Part shown: positions 26,167 to 39,220 of the stretch, piece after piece | Numbering within the stretch: the first letter of the stretch is position 1 | Layout: each line of letters begins with the position of its first letter | NCBI GenBank assembly: GCA_003342815.1 | Contig: PTEX01000206.1 | Span: 496,001 to 560,000 of the forward strand | Source of the DNA: Eudromia elegans | Lineage: Eukaryota; Chordata; Aves; Tinamiformes; Tinamidae | Reading direction: 5' to 3' | DNA: 64,000 nucleotides | Program-made: the position numbers and the translations under genes | Notes under the pieces: generated by a model | Told to the model about the DNA's origin: nothing | Seen by the model: only the letters and a program-made list of their open reading frames with translations | Database searches by the model: none

Positions 26167-29100
26167 CTATAACCACATGGAAAACTCAATGAGAGTCAAA
26201 GAATGACATAATTAATTCTAAAGAAAAATGTTTAGATTCAGTTATGTAAATCTCTCAAATTCAAGTACTTATTTATTGAAGCACTAAGATTTATTTCCCA
26301 CAAAATGTAGAAGCAGTAGGTATTGGTAGACACTGTTCAAAACATCAACAATTTTTAAGCTGTGAAATGGTGAAAACCTGAAAATATGTCATTGCTAGAG
26401 CTTGATGAAAAGGCCAGCTTTCTGCCTCTAGGCATCTGTAAGGACAATAAAAGTCTGCATGTCTTGGGCTTTCCTCTTAACAGTGCACAGAGATAAAGAA
26501 AACCTTCCATTGACATTGCAGTGGGTAGTGATAATGTTAGAGGCCTTGCCATGTGCCTCTTCTGGGGCAGAATATCCCAATCGCTTGAGTTTTGAGGAAG
26601 AATGACTTGAGGGATTCCTGCCTGTGATGCAGAAGAGGCAGACTTATTTTCTTCTCTTGCATGAGAGGGCACAGGAGGTCAGTTAAACCCTTGTGCTTCC
26701 AGGAACCCAAAGCCCCATAGAGGCTGGTCCTCCTGGGAGAGGATCCTCATATACTCAAACACGCTGCTCTGCTGCAGTAGCCTCTTCTCCCTTCTGACAT
26801 AAAGCCAGTGAGTTTCAGGAAAGACACAACCTTTCTATTTCAAGAATAAAAACAACACATATACACCGCAGAGAGAGGAACGAGAGCAGGGAGACTGTAG
26901 CAGCTAAGGGTGCTTTTCTCATAAAGCTTCCACAAAGCAGCTGGATTTCATTCAGGGAAATGACAACAAAAAATTACAAGATTTGGTGGTCACAGTGGCA
27001 ACCGTTTAGTGATGTATAAGTTACAAAACTCCCTATATCATCCCTGAATTTGGCACAAATTGTCCACACCCTTTGTATGTGTTTCAGTTGACTCCTTAGA
27101 GCCTCCCACAAAACAAAGGAAGGGAAAATTACAAGGTTGGCTTTTCCACAGGAATGCTGAGTATCACATGACCTAGCAAACTGTGAGAACATGTAAAGAC
27201 TTATCTCATACCTGTATACTTTATTATTACTGTGAGAAATCTCACTCCAGTAACTCCAGAATCCTTCCTTTGCGAGGGGAGGTGGGGATGGGGATGAGAG
27301 GGAGGTGTTAAGCAAAGCAGTAAATAAATAAGTACTGTTTGGTTAAACTGCAATTTTCAGTAAATGTTGTTTGGAGAAGAAATAAAGGAAAACTTGTATT
27401 TTCTTTTACAAAAAGTATTTAATCAGAGGGAAACTTTTATCTTATTTGATCCTTCAGTCTTTGATTTAAAAATGAATCCACAGAATGTGAGATTATTTAT
27501 AACTAAAAATCTACCTGAAACCTGCTGCTCTTTGTTCCCAGGGCTGTTTAAGTAGTGAGTGAAACAGAAGGACAGCTTCGAACCAACATTGCTTTGTGTA
27601 GTGAGTCACGAGCGGGAATGGCTAAACAGAGCTCAGCAATACTCTCTTGATGTTAAACAGGAACTTACTTTGATTTTTTTAATCATAATCACAGTGCTGT
27701 GGAAAGGAAGCCCTTGTGCACCGTTATTAACAGTTTTCATCTTCTTGCATTTTTTCCTCCATGGATCTACAAACAATAACCACTGAGCAAGTGAAGCTAG
27801 GGAAGCAAGTGCATATTTGAGGGAAAGGACATTTCAACGTGACTTCCCCAAATAAAATAAATTAAATCCATATAACAGAAATTTCATATACTTTTAGATA
27901 GAGTTGATGATAGTCACAGTTCAGTGTGTTCTGTTATAGATGATAATATATAGAAAGGCACTTGTCAAGGACAGAATAGACTGAGTCATTCAGACACCAT
28001 CAGAAGCAACAGAATTGATGTCATTCCACCTTTCCAGCTCAGGTAGTTCAGGCAGACCCAGAAAAGTGACTGAAGATGTGCTTTCACTGTCTTTCATTAG
28101 GGATTTTAAATGGGAGTAGTAGCTCAATATTAAGTTTCAGAACAATTAAAATACTCTTTCTTAGTCTGAGGCAGAACTTTTTGATTAAAACACTGTAAAA
28201 ATACTCAATACACTTTGCAGAGTAGCTCTGAATACATAGCAAGGCATCAGGACTCATTAAAAATGTCATGCTTTCAGATAACATGCTCCCATATATCATT
28301 AAGTTCTTAATCTATCTACTTTAAAACTACCAGCTCACTGCTGCTTTACAATACTTTTTCAAAGAGTGTTCATTCATAAGAATATGTTGTGAGAGTTGGC
28401 ATCAATGGAGAGCACAAGCATTTAGTCCCTCCAGATTTGACAGTGCACTGCTCCATTGCTTAGATGATACGACGTTTTTTCCATTGCAGTTACTTAGTAG
28501 CTGGTGTGTTTCATGCTACAAATTCCTACAGAATCTATTTCTAGTCCTAGGGTAAATTGAATATCATTAAATAACCAAAGAAATAATAGTGAATCTGGAA
28601 AAAAGAAAAGCAAACAAACAATCAAGCAAGCACACAAACAAATAACTGAGGAGTGGAAATTAAATGTGGGTAAGCTTTCTTGTTGTATGTGGAGTGCATA
28701 AATTACTCAAATTAGAAGTGAAGAATAAACTTTGCTAGCCTGGATAAACTGTTGACTTTACCTTTGATTCCCAATATAGAGCGTCTTAAGCATATTGCAA
28801 GGACTGCAGTGAGCTTCAACATATGTTCTTTTGCTGACCACACTTCTGCCCCACAATCTTGAACACCTCCAACACCTTAAAAGATTCTTCTCCCAGTAAC
28901 CTCAGTGCACATAATGTCCCACTTCCCATCCCCAGTAGACTTTTTATATTTATCTACTCTTGTTTTGTCAGAAAGCAGAAAAAATGCATGTTGCAAATGT
29001 GGCTTCCTTATTTTAACTAAGGCCTCCAGTAGGGATAAACGCACAGACGAGAGTGGAGTCCCAGGAGATAGTTGTTTGCAGTTTGCCAAAGAGGGCTATA

Positions 29101-32100
29101 AGCAGCATGAATGATTCACTCTGCTGACGCTGATTATTTCTCAAACTCTGAGAAAAGTCAGAACTGACATAATGGAATAGCAATTAAAATTAATATTTTT
29201 CCATTTGATACAATCTTTTCACACTGAACTGAATCACTCAGGCTCACATATTTGCAAATAGTTGCAGTTCTTTGCTGAATCTCACATTCTAAATGAAAGA
29301 TAGTGTTTTTTTTCTATTTTTTAAAAAAACCTTTTTGCTTCCCAAATTTATTTCGTTTTGACAAGGACCCTTTTCTCTCCTCTTCTTCTGGAAAGCTAAT
29401 AAAGTAGAAAATGTCCATCTCCTTGCTTGAACAACCAAAGAGTAATGACTAAATCTCCCTTTAATGGATAAGACTATAAAAAATTCTCTCTGATCTTGAT
29501 TTACCTATATTTGTAAATTCTGGGCCTCTTGGGAATAAATTTCTTAACCCAACCTTGAAAAAACCATGTGTAATTGGTTATTCATTGCTTCAGACTGTGC
29601 AGTTGATTCATTTAGTAATACTTTTTTACTGAGAACTTAAAGCTTAACCAGGCTGTGTGTGCCAGCCCACATTCAAGATTTCACCTCCCTGGAATCAAGT
29701 TACCCGAAGGGCAAAGAAAGCTTAACCATAATCTCTCATGACAGCCACGTCCATTGTGAATCACGGTGTCATTATATTCAAGAGTAAAGCCTGCATGTGC
29801 AAGAAGCAGAGTTCTCTTGGCAGTCGACCCACTAAACTAACACTCACTCCTGGAAGATGTCCAGAAACTTGTGCATTTTAGTAACAGTAGAAAACAGTAC
29901 CCATTCTTTTGGTTTTTCTTCCTGAAATACTGCCTTCTACTGTAGAGACTGAACACATGAAAACCAGAGCTAGGCTCACAAAGAAATTTTAACTTGTTAT
30001 TGAAGAATCAGCTTCTGGGGCACCTCGGCTCTGTGTTACACATCTAGGCTTTCCATGCAATGTGTAGGAAGAGGTAGGCTCGAGACATATGTTTTTCCAA
30101 AAAGAGGCTGATCAGGTGGTCCAATTTTAGCCATTAGATCCTGACAAGAAGATTTAGATCTCTTGTTTGTGGGGATTCTGCTGTGCTCACACAGATTTCA
30201 CTCTGCCCAATCTCTCCTCGGTGCTAAGCTCCTCTGCCAGTCCTTCTCACAGAGTACAGTTTTAGGATTGGTTCTTTCCATATGTGGGCATAGCTGAGTA
30301 TTTATGTAAAAAGAGACAACATGATTCAATTCATTTCAGTGCTCTACGACATTTGAAGCTGCATTTTCCAGAAGAGATCCTAAATCAATGGACTAGAAGA
30401 TAACCTAGTGTGAAAAAGAAAAGGCTGTTCTTAGTTTCCCTTGTAGATATTTCCTTTCTCATGGGGTCATTAAGGACTCAGTGGACCCTAGGAAAAAAAA
30501 AAGAAAAACAAGAAAAGAGTCGGCATGTCACTACAGTTCGGTGCTTAGTTATGACTCTCATCTGGGAGAAGGGAGATCTCACTTTCCACTCTCCTCTAAT
30601 CTAGCATTTAAATATTTGAAAAGAATTACTCTTGTTGAGCAGGAAACCTAGGCCTCTCTTCTTCTACTTGAGAGCCTTAGCCTCAAGAGCCTTAGTTATT
30701 CACATTTTGTTCCTCTTTCTTGCCTCTCGCTCAATGAATATTTAATTATTCCGTGAATGGTGGAAGTTAAGAAACCTCTGCATCAGTCTGTTACTAGGCT
30801 CTTTCCTAGAAAATTAGAACTGTAGATTCCAGTCTTCATAGGTAAAGAAGTGAAAGACTTTGATCTTCCTTCTCCAATGGCTCAAACTCTGGAAGGTCAG
30901 TGGAGGTCTGTGGAGCTGTAAAGAATACCACTATTTTGTGCAAGGCCTTATCTATTAGATGTGCCCTGAAGATGCTTATCAGCTAGGCAAGGGAGATGGA
31001 GAGGACGTTATCTACAAGGCTTAGTGGAGTTACGTATGTTATGTATGAATGGGTTCCTGAGAATTAGATATTGCTGAAATGGAGCCATTTCTGGGTGTGC
31101 TCAAAGGCAAAACTTTATGTACCTAAGGAACTTTGCTAATGAGCTTGTAAGAGATTGTGAATTTGGGTGGGTCTAGAATAAGACAAAGTGAAATGTTGTG
31201 TCTTGGTGTCTAAGGTGGCAAAATCACAGTTAATTTATTTTGCACTTTTAAGAGTGAGTGTCTTAAGCTTTAATTTAGGGAAGACAGTTTCTCAGTATCG
31301 CAGCACCGGAGCTGTACCAGAAGAGCAGAAGGCTCCACGTGGCCAGGAGACTTTCCCAGATGTCAGTTCTCCACAGACTCACACAGATTGCCCCACCATT
31401 GCCTGTGCTTGTGATGTACAGATCATGTCATGAGACAGTGAGGAGGTGCTGGGCAGTCTCCACCGCCCTGTGGGAGGCAGCCTGGCAGACCAGGTCACTG
31501 GTACCTGTAGGCACCAGTCTGGCTGTGGTGAGTTGTACCAGGTCGAGCCAGTGCTGCATGGTACCACATCTAAAGAAACACTGACACCTCCAAGAACCAA
31601 ATGCTTTAAGGAGCTTAGCTAGCAATTTCATACCCTATGTCATGATTTTGTTACAGAAGAAGCTCCCAAAATAGCACATCATTTTTGATCCTGCAGCCAA
31701 AGGAAGAGATGGGTTATCTGTGAGCAGAGAGCTGCTGGCACAGGGTGGTAGAAGCACAGCCAGTAGCAATGCAAGAGTCAGCATTTGGACTGGACATCAG
31801 GGCTGTAAACTGCTGCTTCCTTTGACCTAATCTTAGCCCAGACTTGCAAGAACCAAACCTTGCTTTTCAATCTGTCTTCTGTTTTAAACCACAAAATGTA
31901 CAAGCTGCCATTTGCCAGGTGTTTAGATCAGTTAGAAGATTATTTCTCATCCCTTGAAGCATTATTTTTCCATGGAAAGCCTGTAAGACGTGTATGCTTG
32001 CAAACTGCTTCGCTGCACGTAGAAAAAGTGCATGCACTGAAAATCTGTTCCCAGAAATGCACCAGTGGGAAAACAGTTTGTAAAACTGGAAGTTCATTAA

Positions 32101-32249
32101 ATCCTTCCACACTCATAATATTATAAACATGAAGTCTGTACAGTAAGAAAGAAGTTTATGCAACAAGAAGTGTATCAAGAAGAGATCCAGCTGACTGCAA
32201 ATTCAAACAGATATTTTAGATTTAAAGAAGACTAGAAATACAAGACCTT
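26167..32249. other. Intergenic or intronic, no feature recognised
   Basis: Long AT-rich stretch with short frames only, the longest 113 codons on the minus strand at 26974-27315. Some minus-strand splice-like borders exist but none gives an in-phase chain to 26166. Confidence 0.5.
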
Positions 32250-32760
32250 AGAAGATCCTCTAGTCCTGGTCCTTTGCATTAAGTCTGGATTAGTGGCCTA
32301 CACAAGATCTCTCCTGACAGATGTTTGGGTAAGCTGTTGTAAAAAGCTCCACTGAATGATTTTTTTTTCTTTCTGTTTTTTTTTCTCCCTAGGAAAGCTG
32401 CAAATCCACTTTCAGTGCTTTATCCGCCACACAGAAGGTTTTTCTTATTCTGAGTGAGATCACCTTTGGAGAAGTTTAAGTTGATTTATTTTTGTTCTTA
32501 CCCCATTGGCCTTGCAGAACAATTTATAATCCTCTCCTTTGTAATATCATTCTATAGTAATGGAAGGGAGGAAAATGTGTTCCATCTCATTGAGCTCAAG
32601 CAGAATGAATAATTACCTCCCACATCTCTTTTTATGAAACTCTCTTGAATGCTTCCTTGAGCAGGATTTGCCTGCTTAGCTAGAGCATCAATTTTGCACT
32701 CATATTTAGTCTGTAATCTACTGCATCTCTATTTTTTTCTTTTGTATACCAAATAATGAG
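32250..32760 (-). mobile_element. Old CR1-type LINE, 3' part
   Basis: The plus strand reads as the reverse complement of an old CR1/L3-like LINE. Landmarks in order: cctctagtcctgg, ctcctgacagatgtttg, ctccctagg, cagtgctttatccgccac, agaaggtttttcttattctgag, ccttgcagaacaattt, then cactcatatttagtctgtaatctac. The order and spacing fit the 3' UTR and end of ORF2, but divergence is high and there is an inserted T-rich patch near 32360-32390. Much older than the 42 kb copy. Confidence 0.65.
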
Positions 32761-33614
32761 AAACATCAAAATCTGGCCTTCCTCTGAAACTCTTACTGTG
32801 TACTGGTTGCACTTTTTAAACTACTTTAGCTAATTAATTAATCAGCAAATAAAACCATTAATCATTTAACTTTATAGTCTAAGGAAGAAATAGGAACTCT
32901 TCTTAATTACGCAGCATCTGTATATACCCCAAATTTTTCACTCTAGAACAGGCTTTCACCCTCTCCATCAAGACCTGAGCTCCCAAATGTGATGGAAGCT
33001 AGTTAGCATAAAGTACTATCAAAAAGACAGCAACATTTTATAATCAACAAAACCTTTATTAAAGCCAAAGAAATTCTTGGAGCCTTGCAACTGATTTATT
33101 TATAAAAGAAAATTAATTAATAGAAGAACAAGCATGAATTTGTATGTTCCTGTACAGAAAAAGAATGATGGTAAAAGAACAAATGTCTGTATAAGAGTTG
33201 TTAATTTTGAAGCAACTGCCTTGAGATGGAATTTTCATGAGGAGCTGGATTCAGCTCCTGTGAATACAGAAAGAGAGAAAAGTTCACATCCTTGTTGAAA
33301 CACAGGTAAAGGCAATATCTACTCCTCTCTGTCTTTCCTCTGTACTGTAGTCATTTGTTTGATATTTGACAAATTTTAGGAAAAAACGTCGATAGGATCC
33401 AGCCGACAGGTGTGCTGTGAGTGTATTAGCACAGTGTTTGTCTCCTGGCAAGTTTTTTTTTTAGTGAATTTGTATACACTATTAAGATTCAAGAAAAGTC
33501 TTTTTGATGTGACTGTTACATTCCCTGCTGCAATATTTGTTAGAGCTGTGTCTTGTCACAGGCTGGTGGTGCCCACAGGGCAGCCAAATCGGGGCCAATT
33601 GCTCTGTGGGAAGA

Positions 33615-33751
33615 TGAGGATGAAGAGAGGGAGCAGAGGATGCCGTTTTGGCAGGGTGCTCACATCTCAGCTGTGCGGAGGCTCTGAGGATGAGGAGGGA
33701 GAGCAATGGCTATAGTTTGTGGTGGGATGTTCACATCTTGAGGAAGGCTCT
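33615..33751. repeat. Diverged tandem duplication, about 70-base unit
   Basis: Unit 1 (33615-33685) and unit 2 (33686-33751) share gaggatga, gagag/gagca, ggtgtcac-like gctcacatct / gttcacatct, and gagg..ggctctg in the same order. The flanks are relatively GC-rich for this window. Confidence 0.6.
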
Positions 33752-34034
33752 GCGAACGCCAAGCAGCGCATTGACTAAGAGACCTGCGAGCTCAGTCCTG
33801 TCCCGGGGCCGTGAGTGAGCAGGAGCTGCACAACAAGCTGCAAGTTGGGCAAACGAAGCGATATCTCCCTGGTTAGCAGCAACAAGGCAAATAAGTGTCT
33901 ACATCCATCTGCTGAAGACTTGTGGCTACATCTTCAGCCAGTCTAGAGTAGAAAAATTTCATTTCCAGACTCTATTGTTTCACATCAGAAGAGAAGCTGG
34001 TCCTATGGCTCCTTGCTGTAAAACACCCACATTT

Positions 34035-34130
34035 CATAGAATCACAGACTGGTTGAGGTTGGAAGGGACGTCTAGAGATCATCTAGTCCAAACCTCCTGC
34101 TCCAGCAGGGACACCCAGAGCACGGGGCAC
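34035..34130 (-). mobile_element. CR1 LINE fragment, 3' end
   Basis: Reverse complement of a young CR1 3' end: catagaatcacagactgg, ttgaggttggaagggac, gatcatctagtcca, then tgctccagcagggacaccc. Only about 95 bases kept. Close to consensus, so a fairly recent, strongly 5'-truncated insertion. Confidence 0.93.
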
Positions 34131-37100
34131 ATAATTATGGTAGTGTATTGATTCTGAGCACAGAGTGATTCTGAATAGAGAGATAGAGCACTAGATGTAT
34201 ACGCCTGAAGTAGTCAAAGGCTCATATGTCTTATAATTGAAAATTAAAGTCTCATGAGAGAGCATGGACCGTAAGGATTTTGCTAACAATATATGAAAAT
34301 AATTCTTGCCTTTTATGAAAATATTTCTTTCTTTGGGAGACATTTCATATTTTATTCTTTAATCAAAAATAAACATTAAGTTTTCTAATTAGTTGGCAGC
34401 TTAGTCCTCAAAGAAGAGGTTTGTTAAAAACACATGGAGTGTGAAGGACGATTGTACCATGGTGCCATGTGGATGCTGGTTAAGGTTCAAAGAGAAAGAG
34501 AGTGAAACAAATATTTAATCTGCTTGACAGTTTTGAATTCAACAAATGTGGCAGATATAGACATTTATATCTGTATTCAGATGGCAGTGTTTATGTCCAG
34601 GAAGGTACAATAAAGTTACAGGTGCAGATGGCAGATGTGATCCTTAAATATGAGATGGATTTTTGGTCTCAGGCTAAGAATAGGGAAGGATCACAGTTCT
34701 GGAGAGGGAAACAAACCCACTGAGACTGAGTTGGGGACCGGGCTGTGCTGGTCAAAAGCCACTTGTGATATCAGATAGCTGAAATAATTTATGGAAGAAC
34801 ATTACGTATCATTATTTATAGTGCCATGGCTTTTCCCCCTTGTATAATCCTCTAATTCCTCAGCTCCTATAGACAGGCAAAAGGCTCAGCCATGCAAGTA
34901 AAACTGTTACCAACCCTGAATAGTGTTAGGGCTGGTATTCAATGCACAGAATACAGAGCTTTGAGCAAATCTCCTGGGATCAGCACTCAACGATATGAAC
35001 TTTCAGAGGAGTTGGTTGGCTAATGAAGATGCATGTTTGGGCCCTTCCAAAGTGCAAAGAGTGATCAGACCTTACTGCAAATCCCAGTTTGTGCCTATGG
35101 AATATTTCTGAAAGGCTCCATTATTGTAATTTCTTTGATTCTGCTCAGCTCACAGAGAAATGGGCGCTGAAACAAAATAGTAAGAAATATCCACTTTATA
35201 GAAAGAAATCAATGTAATATATGACTTATCTTAAATACATTATTTAAGAATTTCATTGTTGATTTTGAAAACTAGTGGTGATAAAGTAGAAAATTAGGGA
35301 AAGGTTTACAAATTAAACCAGAGGAATTCAGTTTAAAGCTGTTGCTTTTTTTTACAATTTCCTATATAAAACTTGCTATTACTCGTAAAAACTTTAATTT
35401 CAGAGGAAATCATTCACTTGTGCCAGGTTCCAGTTATCCATTTTTTTTTCTTAGTTTGGTCAAGAGCTTTAGTTCTCTAGGAAATCCACCACTGTTACTG
35501 CTGCCTAAACAGCATTATTAGAATAAGCTTCTTTGCAAGCTCTTGTTCTGTGACACTGGTATAAGATATGGTTTTCATTTAATACTTGATGTGAGTGCGC
35601 CGTATTCCTGTGGCATAATCCAGACCAGGAGAGAGACTGACACACTGTGGAATGCAAAAAAGCGTCGTATGGCACAAAAAAGAGAAAACCTTTCTGGAAA
35701 ATTTTTATTAGGCACTGATAAATCCACTATTTGTTCAGGGAAACCCTGAGCACGTACACATGGATGACCTTTCTCCTCAAAATCCAGTAGTTTTTTTTCA
35801 CTGTTGTTTGTTTATTTTTTACAGAATAAAGTTTTGCAAATCACATTAAAACCCATTTAAAGGGAATGGGAAGCACGTGCAAGCTCATCCGTACGATGTG
35901 AGAGCACCTATTTGTCGGGCTCAAGTGTTTACACGGGGAGCCTTGTGCATGCCAGACCAGAAGTGAAGCGGCAGACAGAAGATGAAGCAGCTTTCAGGCC
36001 AGGCCCAAGTGGCTGTCACAGGACTAACAGAGTGACCCCTTATCACACACAAGGCAGCCTCCCGCTGTAATTTAACCCCTATCTGTGCTGAATGCCCAGA
36101 TCTGCCACACACCACATGGTGTGCCAGGACTGCTCAGATTCCTGTTTGATGCTCTTTCTCCTCACATGCAAAACCAGGGCAGTGCTCACTCACCATGAGG
36201 AAAACACCCCTGGGTCACTGGTGGGTCACTTAGGTGTGACGATCTGTGACTCTATGTCCTCACGAGGCACCACAGAAAAGACAAGGACTTGCAGTGTCTT
36301 TGGCGCCGATGCTACTTTTCCCTTTTCAGCATATCAGCAGTTCACCGTTCAATCCAACAGCTCAGGAAGCTCAGAGGACTGAATTAAGGCATTCATAAAA
36401 ACTTAATTTCAGCCCTCCCAGGACAGGGCAGATGTAGTAAACTTTATTTCCATTCCCAATGTGCAGCACAGTGAGCTTTTACAACACACATATCTATTTA
36501 TGCCTCCAAATGGCCACACAGAAGACAACCACTGCTGATGGAAAGCTTAGGAAAACTCCACAGAAGTTTGCGCTTTCAACTCTGTAAGCATCTCTTCAAT
36601 TTTTCCAACCTGCTTCACGAGCAGTAAAGAAGAGCGGGATTCTGCTGCAATGCTGACTGACTTTCTCGTGGCAGGGTTAGTGCTGCACTGTTTCCCCCGG
36701 GGGGTTATTCAGTTACTCTGGGGAAACTGTAAATGATTTGTCCCTCCCTCTTCATGACCGTTCATGAAAACACCCACTGGCTGTTTTGCTGCCGTAGGCA
36801 ACCGCTTTGATCCGTGTTCTGACACGGAGCTGCTCCTCCTCTTCTGGTTTAACTTCTGGAGCTTCAGAAATGTAAATGGTCTGAGAAGCCTAAAGAGCTT
36901 CATACCCTTCCAACCTCTAATGCACATCCATGACCACCGCTTTGGGCCAATTCAAACAAAAAAAAGAGTTCAGTAAAAGCGTTGCTGGAGATTTCCTTTT
37001 GATTTGCTTTCAAGCAACGCTGGCAAATGAGCTTCCAGGGTACAAGTCCATGCAGTAGCGAGAAAGCAACAAGAACAGAAACTCGTTTTTAGCACATGTA

Positions 37101-38939
37101 TGAGTCAGATGTTAAACATATAATTTGATCTAGTGCTATTAATTACTGTGGGATGAGTTTGCAATAAGTGTTTGATTTTATTAAGATTTTGCTTGGTGAG
37201 CATTGAGAAACCAGCCTTCCATTGACTGTAAAGTGATTTCAGGTCATTAAAATGCTGAAAGAGAAATATGGCCCATTTCATTTAAGACAGGAACGAAAGG
37301 AAGTGCTAGAAATCATTTCAGTTTGAAGCCATTAAAAGTCAGTATCCAACACCAGCTTCAAGATATTCCGCACCAGTGCAGAATTAGATCTGAAATCCAC
37401 ATCTGTTTCTATGATTAGGAATTTTAAAGTGCCCAGACCAAAAACAGACCAAAAAATATATGTGACTACAATTGTACAGATAAATATTTGTTCATCTCTG
37501 ATGTTGGTAACAGGTAAAAAAAAATGTTCATATTTATTTTGTTTTTCCTCTTCACGAGGGAAGCCTGCCAGCCTGTTCTCTGTTCCCCAAGGACCTTGCT
37601 GAGTCTGGAGTAATCCGAACATCAGGCAGGGCTGTACCCGAGCGGCCGCTCTCCCGCGCTCCGCACTGTGCTGGCTCCTAGGGATAGCTTAGGAACAGTG
37701 CAAAAAACACACTTAAGAGCCGGATAGCCTTAGGCCCCCATTTAGCCAAGCAGTCAGGCATACATTTAATTTTAACTGTGGCTGAAGTGAAATTGGTAAT
37801 GTACTTAAAGTTAATAGGTATATTATTAAGTTCCAGGAGGATCAGGCCTTGAAGAACATGCCCTCACTGGTGTGTAGTGCTGCAGCTGCACGTAATCAAA
37901 AATCACTTGGAATCTTCAATGCTCTTTCCATTTTACACAGTTTTGCATAGATCTATGTTACATTCGTCTGTAGTATATTTACAGAAAACATGTAAGCTTT
38001 TCCCATACAACCATTTAAAAAATAAGCTATTTTCCCTGAATATATATATGTATATATATTCTTCTGCTGGAAATGGGTAAACAATATTTGTTTTTGTTAT
38101 GGAATTATAGGCACAAATAAAAATACCTTAACCAGGCCATCATTTGAGGGGTTGGGGAAGGAAGGAATTGTTTTTACTGGGTGGTCATTTTTAATTTTAA
38201 GAAAGGCATTTTCTGCATGATATTTACATGGGCCAGACAGGCAGCTTTCTCCATTACATTGCCAGGATGCGCAAAAGGGCCACGTCCTGCAGAGCAGCAA
38301 AGCCCTGCCCTGCCAGGTGCCCCCAGATTCACTCCAGAACACAATGAAATCCTCATTCGGGATCGCAGGCTGCAAGGCTGAGCTCAATAGGCCTTTGTCA
38401 TTCCCATGAAACTGTGAGGCTTTTGCTTCTGTGACAGATTTGCATCCTTCCTTGTTCTTTCAGCCATGGGAGATGTGTACAGGGCACTTCCTACTAAAAA
38501 TAAAAAAGCACTTTCTACAGCTTTCTCCTTTAACCTGTTGCAACTATCTGGAAAGCATGTACGGCAGGTGTTTTTCTGTTATTTCTATTAGTAAATGTAG
38601 TAGACAAATACATAAGGATTTAGTAGGATTGTTCTAAATGAACTCTGATTTTTCCCTGTTGCTAAAGTGCCAAATGAGTGTTTTTGTCCTATTCTTTCTC
38701 TTCAATGCCTTCCTATTCCCATTATTTCTCTCTATATATCATGGGAAGTATTTCAGAAGATTGCTTTACAACTGACCAGGCTGGCGGGTCATCTTTGAAC
38801 TCATTTGGCTTGTGAAGTTTATGTAGTTTAAAGATTTCTATACACCAATTAAGCAGAAAGCCTGGCATTTTGACTTAGAAAGGGCTCCATTGCCATTGTT
38901 CTTCATATCACACTTAAACTCTCTGCTTTTGGTTACACA

Positions 38940-39220
38940 TAAATTTAAATACAAATAAATAAAAAAGGTGCTAAATAGGTATATGCATGTATATGCATAT
39001 GTATGTGTACATGTGTGTAAAAATATGTGCTTTACAGACTCTGTTCTAAGATAATCTTTGTACTATATATATCTCTGAATACACATAAATGTAAAAGTAT
39101 TAATATATTTATATAAAGTACTTTAAACATACTTTTAATATAAACATATATATACACACTTGTAGATATTTATATTTAATTTTTTTAATATATTATATAT
39201 ATACAAAGTATGGAGCTCGT
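38940..39220. repeat. AT-rich low-complexity tract
   Basis: Long run of TATA, TATG and ATAA words, for example tatgcatgtatatgcata, with hardly any G or C apart from TG/CA steps. Confidence 0.8.

Noticed and set aside
26355..26672. 105-codon minus-strand frame, part of it behind a good acceptor (ttctgcatcacag).
   Set aside because: The only fitting donor (GAAGGTTTTC) is weak and the chain to 26166 needs a second unusual acceptor.
27226..27283. Minus-strand mini-exon with donor CAGGTATGAG and a pyrimidine-rich upstream tract, peptide FWSYWSEISHSNNK.
   Set aside because: Its phase does not match the candidate exon at 26166, and the acceptor (caaag) is poor.
28768..28885. Minus-strand stretch before a good donor (CAAAGGTAAAG), open in more than one frame.
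   Set aside because: Two frames are open at once and no clear acceptor or partner exon could be chosen.
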